Source of the DNA: Pseudomonas sp. FP1742
Lineage (GTDB): Bacteria > Pseudomonadota > Gammaproteobacteria > Pseudomonadales > Pseudomonadaceae
Assembly: GCF_030687145.1 (NCBI RefSeq)
Contig: NZ_CP117460.1
Coordinates: 1,116,001 to 1,180,000 of the forward strand
Reading direction: 5' to 3'
DNA length: 64,000 nucleotides
Part shown: positions 10,884 through 19,564 of the stretch, in pieces
Numbering within the stretch: position 1 is the first letter of the stretch
How the letters are laid out: every line of letters starts with the position of its first letter
Made by a program: the position numbers and the translations under genes
The notes under the pieces: model-generated
The model's database searches: none
What the model saw: the letters and a program-made list of their open reading frames with translations, nothing else
What the model was told of the DNA's origin: nothing

Positions 10884-10992
10884 TGTAGGAGCTGCCGAAG
10901 GCTGCGATCTTTTGATCTTTGTCTTTGGATTCACTCAGGACTCAAGTGACCCGGGAAAGGTCGCAGCCTCGTTTCACTCGACAGCTCCTACA
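10884..10992. repeat. Inverted-repeat element between algD and alg8
   Basis: Perfect 11-bp ends TGTAGGAGCTG (10884-10894) and CAGCTCCTACA (10982-10992) enclose inner arms GGCTGCGATC and GGTCGCAGCC. This is a second palindromic repeat family, unrelated in sequence to the GTGGGAGCGGG repeats, and the only copy I saw here. It fills most of the 189-bp gap between the first two genes of the alginate operon. Confidence 0.8.
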
Positions 10993-10998
10993 GGCGTG

Positions 10999-12315
10999 TT
11001 ACCAGCAGATACCTTCGGTGCGCTTGCTGACGCTGGTGGCTTGAGACATGAAGCCGACCAGGTCGACCACTTGCTTGCCGTGCGGTGCTTCCAGTGCCAG
11101 GGCGCGGAATTTCTCGTCACGGTTACCGAGGATGATCACGTCGGAGTTGTTGATCACGTCGTCGAAGTTGGAGTTGAGCAAGGACGAGACGTGAGGGATC
11201 TTCGACTCGATGTAATCCTTGTTCGCACCGTGGACACGGGCGTACTCGACGTTGCTGTCGTAGATGCTCAGGTCATAACCCTTGCCGATCAGCATTTCCG
11301 CCAGATCAACCAGCGGGCTTTCGCGCAGGTCGTCGGTGCCGGCCTTGAAGCTCAGACCCAGCAGGGCGACTTTGCGTTTGTCGTGGCTGGAGACGATGTC
11401 GAACGCGTTCTGCACCTGGGACTCGTTACTGCGCATCAGCGAGTTGAGCAGCGGTGCTTCCACGTCCAGGGAGCCGGCGCGGTAGGTCAGGGCGCGGACG
11501 TCTTTCGGCAGGCAGGAGCCGCCGAATGCGAAGCCTGGGCGCATGTAGTACTGGGACAGGTTCAGCGTCTTGTCCTGGCAGACCACTTCCATCACTTCAC
11601 GACCATCGACGCCGACAGCCTTGGCGATGTTGCCGATCTCGTTGGCGAAGGTCACCTTGGTGGCGTGCCACACGTTGCAGGTGTACTTGATCATCTCGGC
11701 GACAGCGATGTCCTTGCGGATGATCGGTGCGTCGAGCTCTTCGTACAGCGATTGCAGAACGTCGCCCGAGGCCTTGTCGAACTCGCCGATAACGGTCATT
11801 GGCGGCTGGTCGTAGTCGGCGATCGCGGTGCTTTCACGCAGGAACTCAGGGTTCACTGCAACGCCGAAGTCGACGCCTGCTTTCTTGCCGGAGCAGTCTT
11901 CGAGAATCGGGATCACCACGTTTGCCACGGTGCCCGGCAGCACGGTGCTGCGTACCACGATGGTGTGGCGGGTGGTCTTGTCACGCAGGACAAAACCGAT
12001 TTCGCGGCACACGGCCTCGATGTAGTTCAGTTCCAGGTCGCCGTTCTTTTTGCTCGGCGTGCCGACGCAGATCATCGACAGATCGGTATCGCGAATCGCC
12101 TCGGCGAAGTTGGTTGTACCGCGCAGACGGCCAGTCTCGATACCCTGTTTCAGAAGTTCGCCCAGACCGGGTTCAACGATCGGCGAGCGACCGGCGTTGA
12201 TCATATCGATCTTGTCTTTGGCAACATCGACGCCAACCACGTCATGGCCCCGTGCAGACAGGCAACCGGCACAGACTGCGCCGACGTAACCCAAACCAAA
12301 TATGCTGATGCGCAT
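10999..12315 (-). CDS. algD: GDP-mannose 6-dehydrogenase AlgD
   Basis: First gene of the operon, 438 aa. It oxidises GDP-mannose to GDP-mannuronate with two NAD+, the committed step in alginate synthesis. The N-terminal Rossmann fold starts FGLGYVGAVCAG. The catalytic cysteine lies in FAFGGSCLPKDVRAL, near residue 268, and the C-terminal UDP/GDP-binding domain follows. GAGAGG sits upstream of the ATG. Expression in pseudomonads depends on AlgU, AlgR and AmrZ acting on a long upstream region; such a region is present here. Confidence 0.98.
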   Translation of the reverse strand: MRISIFGLGYVGAVCAGCLSARGHDVVGVDVAKDKIDMINAGRSPIVEPGLGELLKQGIETGRLRGTTNFAEAIRDTDLSMICVGTPSKKNGDLELNYIEAVCREIGFVLRDKTTRHTIVVRSTVLPGTVANVVIPILEDCSGKKAGVDFGVAVNPEFLRESTAIADYDQPPMTVIGEFDKASGDVLQSLYEELDAPIIRKDIAVAEMIKYTCNVWHATKVTFANEIGNIAKAVGVDGREVMEVVCQDKTLNLSQYYMRPGFAFGGSCLPKDVRALTYRAGSLDVEAPLLNSLMRSNESQVQNAFDIVSSHDKRKVALLGLSFKAGTDDLRESPLVDLAEMLIGKGYDLSIYDSNVEYARVHGANKDYIESKIPHVSSLLNSNFDDVINNSDVIILGNRDEKFRALALEAPHGKQVVDLVGFMSQATSVSKRTEGICW

Positions 12316-13151
12316 CGCATTTACCTCTCAGTTAATCAAGACTGTGTTCAACAAGCCATTACATGGCCGGAGTTAATGGTTTTCAGCGGTCATAGTGCAC
12401 TCGCAAGTGCGGCCTTAAAGGCGTCACAATGCCGGGTGCAGGCATACTAAGTTCTGAGTGTCTAAATATGTGCACTCAAGGTGTGCGCAACCAGGCCTTA
12501 TTGTTATGACTTGCCCTGTTATGCAGCCGATCCTCTTTTTCAGAAGACATTCGTGCAAAGGTCTTGCGCGCTCAATGCCAGGCCAGAAGCCCGTAAATCA
12601 AGCGGTTGGGTGCTCGGGTGAGCACGTTTATAGGGGCGCAGCCGTGGCCTTGTAGGGGATATTGATGGTGCGTTATCTCCTGTCCTTCATGTGTTGCCCA
12701 AATAAGTGATCCATAAGTTCAAGTTAATGTGACAACTTCGCTATCGGGACCGCTTGTCTGTGTAAGTTATCTCGTACGTTCGCCAAGAGAATCGTTACCG
12801 GTGGTATGAGCGACGCATTTGGACATAGTTCCTGTCCATCCATCGCGATTTCTGAAATTTCTTGAAATATTGAAAAAGATGGCACTGCTTTCATATTGAT
12901 AGCACTTGGCGTTTGGCCCTTTATATATAGGGTGATTGTTGTCTTTAGTAGTTCTTTGCCACTACAGATAAAAATTTTCAGTGCCACTACTGAAAAAAAT
13001 CAGCAAAGTCGAGTGAAACAAAAGTTAGGAAATGGGGTGATTGTTTTTTGGCGCCAATAAGTCGACGAAAAGGTGGGGAATTGTTCGAGGATCGAAGGGG
13101 AGGCGCACGACGAAGTTATTGATGTCGTGCGCCGACTTAGTGCGGTGTTTG
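12316..13151. promoter_or_regulatory. Long non-coding region upstream of algD
   Basis: About 830 bp without a convincing gene, clearly AT-richer than its surroundings between 12700 and 13020. On the minus strand it holds two GAACTT boxes matching the AlgU -35 consensus, at 12449-12454 and 12715-12720; the second would give a leader near 370 nt, as in P. aeruginosa. Neither has a good -10. Nearby are CCGCTTGTC (12750-12758), one base off an AlgR-type site CCGTTTGTC, and two copies of TGCCACTAC(A/T)G 25 bp apart (12957 and 12982). The function as algD control DNA is inferred from position. Confidence 0.6.
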
Positions 13152-13931
13152 TTACTCCGGTGCGTGATCGCGCAGGAATACCAGATTGTCCGGTTTAGAC
13201 TGCTCGCTACTGTAGCGATAACCCTGGACGTCGAACTGCTTGAGAGCGGCCGGGTCATTGATGCGCTCTTCGATGACGAAGCGACTCATCATCCCGCGGG
13301 CTTTTTTCGCGTAGAAGCTGATGATTTTGTACTGGCCGTTCTTCAGGTCCTTGAATTCGGTATTGATGATGCGCGCGTTCAAGGCACTGCGTTTGACCGC
13401 CGAGAAGTATTCATTGGAGGCCAGATTCAACAGCACATCGTCGCCTTGATCGGCCAGCGCTTCGTTCAGCCATTCGCTGATCCGCGTACCCCAGAAGGCG
13501 TACAGGTCCTTGCCGCGGGCATTCGCCAACCTGGTGCCCATCTCCAGTCGATAGGGCTGCATCAGGTCCAGGGGACGCAGCAAGCCGTATAGGCCGGAGA
13601 GCATGCGCAAGTGCTGCTGGGCGTAATCGAAGTCGGCTTCGCTGAAGGTTTGTGCATTCAGGCCGGTGTACACGTCGCCCTTGAATGCCAGCAACGCCTG
13701 CTTGGCATTCTCCGGGGTGAAGGCCGGGGTCCAGCTGCCGAAACGCGCGGCATTGAGGCCGCCAATCTTGTCAGAGACGTGCATCAGCTCGCTGATCTGC
13801 GCCGGTGTCAGGTCGCGCAGTTGCAGGATCAGTTCCTGGGAATGGTCGAGGTATTGCGGCTGAGTGAAGCGCTGGGTCGCCGGCGGTGTTTCGTAATCGA
13901 GGGTCTTGGCGGGGGAAATCACCATCAGCAT
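13152..13931 (-). CDS. yaaA: Peroxide stress protein YaaA (DUF328)
   Basis: A 259-aa soluble protein of the YaaA/UPF0246 family, which in E. coli limits intracellular free iron and DNA damage under peroxide stress and binds DNA. The family start [11 protein letters not shown] and the inner motif [18 protein letters not shown] are plain. The length is normal. It is transcribed alone, in the same direction as the alginate operon but separated from it by the algD control region. Confidence 0.95.
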   Translation of the reverse strand: MLMVISPAKTLDYETPPATQRFTQPQYLDHSQELILQLRDLTPAQISELMHVSDKIGGLNAARFGSWTPAFTPENAKQALLAFKGDVYTGLNAQTFSEADFDYAQQHLRMLSGLYGLLRPLDLMQPYRLEMGTRLANARGKDLYAFWGTRISEWLNEALADQGDDVLLNLASNEYFSAVKRSALNARIINTEFKDLKNGQYKIISFYAKKARGMMSRFVIEERINDPAALKQFDVQGYRYSSEQSKPDNLVFLRDHAPE

Positions 13932-14096
13932 GAAGTCGTCTCCTTTAATCGTGGGGGCGATTCTAGGGGGTTGTCCTTGTTGACTCCAGCTATCAAGTCC
14001 ATAGGTGATCGATGGCTATGCGCTGTAGGAGCCGCTGCGGGAATGTGAGCGGGATCGGCTATAGTGCCGCGCGGGTTTTGTTATGGAGACATCCCA

Positions 14097-15221
14097 TTGC
14101 GTATCGTTTTTCTATTCTTTGCCTTGCTGTTGAGCTTCGGCGCCCAGGCGGCACCGGGCGATGTGGCGACGCTGGATCGCAGCACCTGGCCTGAGCAACT
14201 CAGCAACCCGACCCTGTTCGACGTCGCCTCCCGGGCCGAAATCCTCATGTTCGCCCGCGTCCTGCTGGCCAGCGAATCGCTCGATGAAGCGAGCCTGGCT
14301 CAACGCCTGGGGCTGCGTACCGTCAATCTGGAGTCGGTCAACCAACTGCGCCGGCGCATGTGGCAGCGGTTGCTGAGCAACTACAATTTCGCCCAGCAGA
14401 GTTGCGATCAGGATGCCTCGTTCTGTTTCCTGGTCGAGGACATGGACACCCTGCGTGAGCAAGCGGCCAAGTTTCAGATCAGCGACGACAGCTACTACAT
14501 CAAGTGGGCCGAGCCGAGCCGGTTGTTCCACGCCCAGTACCTCGATGAGCAATTGCGCAAGGCTGCGCTGTTTCCGCAGACCAGCAGCGAAGTCGATCGT
14601 TTTGGCGACTATGAGCGCAATGGCGACGCCATGCATGATCGCCTGTTCCTGCTGACCTTCGACAGCGCCGCCAATGCCGCGCCGGATAACACCGCCTGGG
14701 TCACGGAGTACCTGCGCAAATCGAACATGAGCGCTACGTTCTTCGTCCTTGGCAAGGACATTCAGGCGCGTCTGGCCGAACGTTCGGTGACCAGCCTGCA
14801 AGGGACTTATTCGCAGCAATGCGTTGGCGTGCAAGGCTGGGAGTTCCGCTCCCACAGCCACTGGCAAGACTGGCAGGACTCGGTACGACGCAGTGTCGAA
14901 CTGGTCAAAGGCAAGCTGCCGGAGAACTACGTACCACTGTTTCGCCCGCCCGATGGCCAGCGTCGGTCCGATGCTGAGGGCTTCTTCAAGTCTCAGGGCG
15001 TGCAGGTGGCGTTGTGGGATATCGATGCCCAGGACGGCGCCGGCAAGCTCAAGGGCAGCCAGAGCGGGCAAAGGGTATTGACCCTGATGCTGCTGTGGCG
15101 GCACGGGGTGATCAACTTCAACGTGAAGCAGGATGCGCTGAAAACCGCGATACCCTGGCTGATGACGCAAACGGCGCCGAGCGGGATCGGTTGGGAAAAC
15201 TGTCAGGACGGGTTTCGCTGA
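14097..15221 (+). CDS. Polysaccharide-deacetylase-like periplasmic protein
   Basis: About 374 aa with a signal peptide (LRIVFLFFALLLSFGAQA). I chose the TTG at 14097 because GGAG lies 8 nt upstream and the signal peptide begins there; the same frame extends back to 14064. The C-terminal half is NodB-like: LLTFDSAAN sits where TFDDG is usual, and SHSHW, FRPPDGQRRS, LWDIDAQD and LLWRHGV follow in the right order. The second Asp of motif 1 (a metal or catalytic contact) is Ser, so ordinary deacetylase activity is doubtful. The roughly 190-residue N-terminal region is unfamiliar. The substrate is unknown. Confidence 0.75.
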   Translation: MRIVFLFFALLLSFGAQAAPGDVATLDRSTWPEQLSNPTLFDVASRAEILMFARVLLASESLDEASLAQRLGLRTVNLESVNQLRRRMWQRLLSNYNFAQQSCDQDASFCFLVEDMDTLREQAAKFQISDDSYYIKWAEPSRLFHAQYLDEQLRKAALFPQTSSEVDRFGDYERNGDAMHDRLFLLTFDSAANAAPDNTAWVTEYLRKSNMSATFFVLGKDIQARLAERSVTSLQGTYSQQCVGVQGWEFRSHSHWQDWQDSVRRSVELVKGKLPENYVPLFRPPDGQRRSDAEGFFKSQGVQVALWDIDAQDGAGKLKGSQSGQRVLTLMLLWRHGVINFNVKQDALKTAIPWLMTQTAPSGIGWENCQDGFR

Positions 15222-15279
15222 AACGGGGAAAGCCCGTAAACATTGGTCTTGGGGCGTTTTTTGCAGGAATTTTGATGCG

Positions 15280-15318
15280 GGCGGACTTCCGACTTTAGCG
15301 GGGTGCTGGCAGTCCGCC
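15280..15318. terminator. Possible hairpin after the deacetylase-like gene
   Basis: Perfect 8-bp arms GGCGGACT (15280-15287) and AGTCCGCC (15311-15318) with a 23-nt loop and no T-run directly after. It lies 58 bp past the stop codon. It is a weak terminator candidate. Confidence 0.35.
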
Positions 15319-15395
15319 AAGTGCTATTGGTCATTCTGAAAAATAAATTTCAAAAAAACGTCAAAGTGCTTTTTTCTGTCATGTGTTTTGGAGTA

Positions 15396-15517
15396 TTACG
15401 AAGACAGACCGCCGAAACCTGCAACACAGGTGGCGTCTTCCAAGACTCCGTTTGGGTTGCAATCACTTGAGTCTGAGCAGGTGATTTCGGTGGCCACTTC
15501 GAGGCGCAGCACTGTCA
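15396..15517 (-). CDS. Possible small protein with three cysteines
   Basis: Forty codons from ATG 15515-15517 to TAA 15396-15398, antisense to nothing known, in the gap between the deacetylase-like gene and the PhoH-like gene. The product reads MTVLRLEVATEITCSDSSDC... and ends ATCVAGFGGLSS, so it is rich in Ser, Asp, Gly and Cys, like some peptide precursors. Codon choice is ordinary for this genome. No clear ribosome site precedes the ATG, and the frame stays open upstream to 15638. I do not recognise it; it may be chance. Confidence 0.25.
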
Positions 15518-15556
15518 TGGTATTGCGTCGACTGGCTCCCACTAAGGTGACCGAGT

Positions 15557-16951
15557 ATGGATGATCACGGACGTAGCCCTTCTTCCAACCAGCCAATCCT
15601 TTATGTACTCGATACCAACGTATTGATTCACGATCCAAACGCCCTGCTTAATTTCGAAGAACACCACGTCGCGATCCCGATGACCGTGCTTGAAGAGCTG
15701 GACAAGCTCAAGGGCGGGCATCACAGCGTGGCCGCCGAATGCCGTCAGGCCATTCGGCTGATCGACAAGACCCTGGGCGATGCCTCTCCCGAAGACGTTG
15801 AACAAGGGGTGCCGATCCAGCGTGGCAAGAGCGGGCCGAAAGGCTTGCTGTCAATTCTGATGAGCAAGCGTGCCGAGCCGAATATCATTCTGCCCGAGCA
15901 CCTGAACGACAACATCATCATCAACCAGCTGATCGACCTGCACGCGCGGGATCCGAAATTGCCCGTGGTGCTGGTCACCAAAGACATCAACATGCGCCTC
16001 AAGGCGCGGGCCTGCGGGATCGCGGCCGAGGACTACAGCACCGACCAACTGGTCGACGACGTGTCCCTGCTGCCCAACGGCTACCACAACATGACTGGCT
16101 CCTTCTGGGACCGGGTGAGCAAAGTCGAAACCCGGCAGGATCATGGCCGCACCTGGCATCAGGTGCAGTTGATCGACAACCTGCCTGCCGTGCACGTCAA
16201 CGAGTTCATCATCGACGAACAGGGCTTTGTCGGCTGGATCAAGGAAATCCAGGTCGACAAGTTGCTGATCCTCGATCTGCATCAGGAGCCCCTGTTGCAC
16301 CAGGAAGCCTGGGGCCTGAAGCCGCGTGACATCTATCAAAGCCTGGCGCTGTACGCCTTGCTCGATCCGGATATTCACCTGGTGAACCTGTCCGGCGCGG
16401 CCGGTTCCGGTAAAACCATCCTGGCCCTGGCGGCGGCCATCGAGCAGACCATGGTCAGCAAACGCTACCGGCGCATCATCGCCACCCGCAGCGTGCAGGG
16501 GCTGGACCAGGAAATCGGCTTCCTGCCCGGCACCGAAGCGGAAAAAATGGAGCCTTGGCTCGGCGCCATCACCGACAACCTCGAAGCCTTGCACATGGAT
16601 GACGAAAACACCCATGGCAGCGTCGACTACATTCTCAGCAAAGTGCCGTTGCAGTTCAAATCCCTCAACTACATTCGGGGCCGCAGCTTCCAGCAGAGTC
16701 TGATTCTGATCGATGAATGCCAGAACCTTACGCCGCACCAGATGAAAACCATCATCACCCGTGCCGGCGCCGGTTCCAAAGTGGTGTGCCTGGGCAACCT
16801 GGCGCAGATCGACACCCCCTACCTGTCCGCGACCAGCTCCGGGCTGACGTACCTGACCGAACGTTTCAAAGACTTCCCCAACGGCGTGCATATCACCCTG
16901 CAAGGGGTGCCACGTTCGATTCTGGCCGAATACGCCGAATCGCATCTGTAA
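15557..16951 (+). CDS. PIN-domain PhoH-family ATPase (YlaK-like)
   Basis: A 464-aa fusion of an N-terminal PIN nuclease domain (YVLDTNVLIHDP near residue 20; acidic cluster) and a C-terminal PhoH ATPase domain with Walker A GAAGSGKTILALAA near residue 280 and Walker B LILIDECQN. Proteins of this PhoH2-type build are thought to be RNA helicases coupled to a ribonuclease. AAGGTG lies 6 nt before the ATG. A strong terminator follows. The gene is monocistronic. Confidence 0.92.
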   Translation: MDDHGRSPSSNQPILYVLDTNVLIHDPNALLNFEEHHVAIPMTVLEELDKLKGGHHSVAAECRQAIRLIDKTLGDASPEDVEQGVPIQRGKSGPKGLLSILMSKRAEPNIILPEHLNDNIIINQLIDLHARDPKLPVVLVTKDINMRLKARACGIAAEDYSTDQLVDDVSLLPNGYHNMTGSFWDRVSKVETRQDHGRTWHQVQLIDNLPAVHVNEFIIDEQGFVGWIKEIQVDKLLILDLHQEPLLHQEAWGLKPRDIYQSLALYALLDPDIHLVNLSGAAGSGKTILALAAAIEQTMVSKRYRRIIATRSVQGLDQEIGFLPGTEAEKMEPWLGAITDNLEALHMDDENTHGSVDYILSKVPLQFKSLNYIRGRSFQQSLILIDECQNLTPHQMKTIITRAGAGSKVVCLGNLAQIDTPYLSATSSGLTYLTERFKDFPNGVHITLQGVPRSILAEYAESHL

Positions 16952-16959
16952 CCCTCAGC

Positions 16960-16993
16960 AAAACCGGGCGGCCCAAAGCCGCCCGGTTTTTTT
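16960..16993 (+). terminator. Rho-independent terminator after PhoH-like gene
   Basis: AAACCGGGCGGC-CCAAA-GCCGCCCGGTTTTTTT: a long GC-rich stem with a short loop and a T-run, 9 bp after the stop. Confidence 0.93.
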
Positions 16994-17011
16994 GCACCTG
17001 ACACAAATCCC

Positions 17012-17103
17012 TTGTGGGAGCGGGCTTGCTCGCGAATGCGGTGTGTCCGTTAAAAAATACAGTGACTGACCCACCGCTTTCGCGGGCAAGCCCGCTCCCA
17101 CAA
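17012..17103. repeat. REP pair upstream of moaC
   Basis: Inverted TTGTGGGAGCGGGCTTGCTCGCGAA and TTCGCGGGCAAGCCCGCTCCCACAA arms around a spacer that has lost the usual GTCAACATCAATG core. Confidence 0.88.
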
Positions 17104-17187
17104 TGAGTTCACGGTGATCGGATAATCGTGCGTGCGGAAAATTGACCCACAGGTTTACAATCGACGCTCCTGATCAGGAGTAACGCT

Positions 17188-17661
17188 GTGCTGACTCATC
17201 TCGATTCCCAAGGTCACGCCAATATGGTCGACGTCACCGAAAAAACCGTGACGTTCCGCGAAGCAACAGCCCAAGCGCTGGTACGCATGCTGCCCGAAAC
17301 CCTGCAGATGATCGTCAGCGGCGGTCATCCCAAAGGCGACGTGTTCGCCGTGGCGCGGATCGCCGGCATCCAGGCGGCGAAGAAAACCAGCGATCTGATT
17401 CCTCTGTGCCACCCGTTGATGCTCACCGGCGTCAAGGTCGAACTCAGTGCCGAAGGCGATGACACCGTGCGTATCGTGGCACGCTGCAAGTTGTCCGGGC
17501 AGACCGGCGTCGAAATGGAAGCACTGACCGCCGCCAGCGTCGCGGCGCTGACGATTTATGACATGTGCAAGGCCGTGGATCGTGGCATGACCATCGAGAG
17601 CGTGCGCCTGCTGGAGAAACTCGGCGGCAAGAGCGGTCATTACCAGGCGGATCAGCCATGA
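17188..17661 (+). CDS. moaC: Cyclic pyranopterin monophosphate synthase MoaC
   Basis: A 157-aa enzyme that converts the MoaA product 3',8-cyclo-GTP to cyclic pyranopterin monophosphate in molybdenum cofactor synthesis. The signatures [19 protein letters not shown] and a terminal KSGHY are present. The start is GTG with AGGAG 7 nt upstream. It overlaps moaD by ATGA, so moaCDE are translationally coupled. moaA is not in the window. Confidence 0.97.
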   Translation: MLTHLDSQGHANMVDVTEKTVTFREATAQALVRMLPETLQMIVSGGHPKGDVFAVARIAGIQAAKKTSDLIPLCHPLMLTGVKVELSAEGDDTVRIVARCKLSGQTGVEMEALTAASVAALTIYDMCKAVDRGMTIESVRLLEKLGGKSGHYQADQP

Positions 17662-17900
17662 AGGTTACTGTGAAGTTTTTTGCCCGTTACCGTGAAGCGC
17701 TCGGCGTTGACTCGGTGAAAGTTGAGGGTGATTTCGCCACGGTCGACGATGTGCGTGCGCTGTTGGCCCAGCGTGATGGGGCCGAGGTGCTGAGCGAGCA
17801 AAACCTGATGTGCGCTCGCAACGAAGACCTCTGCCAGCTCGACGAACCGGTGGGCGATGGCGATGAAGTGGCGTTTTTTCCGACTGTGACCGGAGGCTGA
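17658..17900 (+). CDS. moaD: Molybdopterin synthase small subunit MoaD
   Basis: An 80-aa ubiquitin-like sulfur carrier ending in the essential Gly-Gly (FFPTVTGG), which is thiocarboxylated and delivers sulfur to precursor Z on MoaE. It starts [16 protein letters not shown]. The ATG overlaps the moaC TGA by ATGA. Only 3 bp separate it from moaE. The frame is open upstream but the overlapping ATG is the natural start. Confidence 0.96.
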   Translation: MKVTVKFFARYREALGVDSVKVEGDFATVDDVRALLAQRDGAEVLSEQNLMCARNEDLCQLDEPVGDGDEVAFFPTVTGG

Positions 17901-17903
17901 GCC

Positions 17904-18356
17904 ATGGCGATTCGCGTGCAATCCACAGCGTTCGACCCCGGCACCGAAGTCAATGCCATGCACGCGGCCAATGTGGGCGTCGGTGCGGTGGTGAGTTTTG
18001 TCGGCTATGTACGCGACTTCAATGACGGTCTCGATGTCGCCGGGATGTTTCTGGAGCACTATCCGGGCATGACCGAAAAAGCCCTGGGCAAGATTGCTGC
18101 GGAGGCTGAGCAGCGCTGGCCGCTGTTGAAGCTGGAAGTGCTGCACCGCATCGGCGCGCTGGAGCCGGGCGAACCTATCGTTTTCGTCGGTGCCGCCAGC
18201 GCCCACCGTCAGGCAGCGTTCGATGCCTGTGCCTTTGTCATGGATTACCTGAAAACCCGTGCGCCGTTCTGGAAGAAAGAAAACACCCGCGATGGCCCGC
18301 GCTGGGTTGAAGGGCGCGATAGCGATCATGCGGCGGCGGATCGCTGGAAGCAGTAA
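17904..18356 (+). CDS. moaE: Molybdopterin synthase catalytic subunit MoaE
   Basis: A 150-aa large subunit that, with MoaD thiocarboxylate, inserts the two dithiolene sulfurs to form molybdopterin. The conserved MFLEHYPGMTEKAL, HRIGALEPGE and the active-site stretch KTRAPFWKKE (catalytic Lys residues) are visible. It is the last gene of moaCDE; two lone REP-like palindromes follow. Confidence 0.97.
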   Translation: MAIRVQSTAFDPGTEVNAMHAANVGVGAVVSFVGYVRDFNDGLDVAGMFLEHYPGMTEKALGKIAAEAEQRWPLLKLEVLHRIGALEPGEPIVFVGAASAHRQAAFDACAFVMDYLKTRAPFWKKENTRDGPRWVEGRDSDHAAADRWKQ

Positions 18357-18380
18357 TTCCTCTAGTGCTTTCGAATACGC

Positions 18381-18463
18381 CTTCGCGGGCAAGTCGGACC
18401 GCCGCACCGCTCGCTGCTGCAAGGTCACACGCAACCCTGTGGGAGCGGGCCTGCCCGCGAAGG
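18381..18463. repeat. Two unpaired REP-like palindromes after moaE
   Basis: CTTCGCGGGCAAGTCGGACC (18381-18400) and, at 18437-18463, CTGTGGGAGCGGG-CCTGCCCGCGAAGG. They differ from the regular pairs in spacing and centre; the first looks like a different subfamily followed by GCCGCACCGCTCGCTGCTG. Confidence 0.7.
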
Positions 18464-18550
18464 GGCCATCTGCATCAACAAAACCCCACTGATTCACCTC
18501 CCGACCAGAGGCGCGGCAGATCTGCGGGTGCTCGATTGACGATCAATACA

Positions 18551-18570
18551 TAAAAGTCCAGTATGGAATT
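18551..18570. promoter_or_regulatory. Candidate DauR operator upstream of the solute-binding protein gene
   Basis: TAAAAGTCCAGTATGGAATT contains the dyad GTCCA-GTA-TGGA. The same core, AAAGTCCA-N2-ATGGA, occurs upstream of dauB (22548-22577). It overlaps a weak TTGACG (18536-18541) promoter region, 80-100 bp before the start codon. Confidence 0.5.
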
Positions 18571-18650
18571 CCAAGTACAAAAAACTTACTCCCTGTTTCA
18601 GTTTTTTCTTCTGTCTTGCCAAACCAACAACAACCCGCGAGAGAACGAAC

Positions 18651-19427
18651 ATGAAGAAATTCCCCCTCATTACCGGTCTGGCCCTGAGCCTGTTGGCGTG
18701 CAGTAGTGTGTTCGCAGCCGAGAAAAGCCTGCGTATCGGTATCGAAGCGGCCTACCCACCGTTCGCGTCCAAAACCGATAAAGGCGAGATTGTCGGTTTC
18801 GACTACGATATCGGCAATGCCCTATGCGCACAGATGAAGGTCAAGTGCGTGTGGGTCGAAGGCGAATTCGACGGTCTGATTCCTTCCCTCAAAGTGAAGA
18901 AAATCGACATGGCGCTGTCGTCCATGACCATCAACGAAGACCGCAAGAAGTCGGTGGATTTCACCCACAAGTACTACTTCACCTCGTCGCGACTGGTGAT
19001 GAAAGAGGGCGCGGTCGTCGATGACCAGTACGCCAGCCTCAAGGGCAAGACTATCGGCGTGCAGCGCGCAACCACCACGGACCGTTACGCCACCGAGGTT
19101 TTCGAACCCAAGGGCATCAACGTCAAGCGCTATGGCAACAACGAAGAAATCTACATGGATCTGGCAGCCGGTCGCCTCGATGCCATTTTTGCCGACACCA
19201 TTCCTCTGAATGACTTCCTGTCGATGCCTCGTGGCAAGGGCTATGCCTTCGTCGGGCCGGAGCTCAAAGATCCGAAATACGTGGGAGAAGGCGCCGGCAT
19301 CGCTGTGCGCAAGGGCAACACCGAGTTGGTCAGCGAACTGAACGCGGCCATCGACGGCATTCGCGCCAGTGGCGAATACCAGAAGATTTCGGAGAAGTAC
19401 TTCAAGTCCGACATCTATGGCGATTGA
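18651..19427 (+). CDS. Basic amino-acid ABC transporter substrate-binding protein
   Basis: A 258-aa periplasmic binding protein of the ArgT/HisJ/AotJ type. It has a signal peptide ending SSVFA, then [14 protein letters not shown] and [11 protein letters not shown], hallmarks of family-3 binding proteins. No permease or ATPase gene is next to it, so it must share a transporter such as AotQMP. Its position beside dauR-dauA-dauB repeats the arrangement in P. aeruginosa and suggests arginine (possibly D-arginine) or lysine uptake. A dyad shared with the dauB promoter lies upstream, which suggests common control. Confidence 0.9.
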   Translation: MKKFPLITGLALSLLACSSVFAAEKSLRIGIEAAYPPFASKTDKGEIVGFDYDIGNALCAQMKVKCVWVEGEFDGLIPSLKVKKIDMALSSMTINEDRKKSVDFTHKYYFTSSRLVMKEGAVVDDQYASLKGKTIGVQRATTTDRYATEVFEPKGINVKRYGNNEEIYMDLAAGRLDAIFADTIPLNDFLSMPRGKGYAFVGPELKDPKYVGEGAGIAVRKGNTELVSELNAAIDGIRASGEYQKISEKYFKSDIYGD

Positions 19428-19431
19428 TTAA

Positions 19432-19528
19432 CCGCCATCGCGGGCAAGCCCGCTCCCACAGGTTCAGTGGTGTACTCATGTTTTGTACACGACACGGACA
19501 CTATGGGAGCGGGCTTGCCCGGGCGGCG
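19432..19528. repeat. REP pair in reversed arrangement between convergent genes
   Basis: Here the arms are arranged outward: GCGGGCAAGCCCGCTCCCACA comes first and TATGGGAGCGGGCTTGCCCGG second, opposite to the other pairs. It fills the gap between the converging binding-protein gene and dauR and may act as a two-way terminator. Confidence 0.8.
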
Positions 19529-19564
19529 TTCCGACGATGAGGTCGGAACAGTCACCGCAAATCT

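Noticed and set aside
12724..12987. 87-codon frame on the minus strand in the algD upstream region
   Set aside because: AT-rich DNA with codon use unlike the genome, no ribosome site and no known motif; better read as control DNA.
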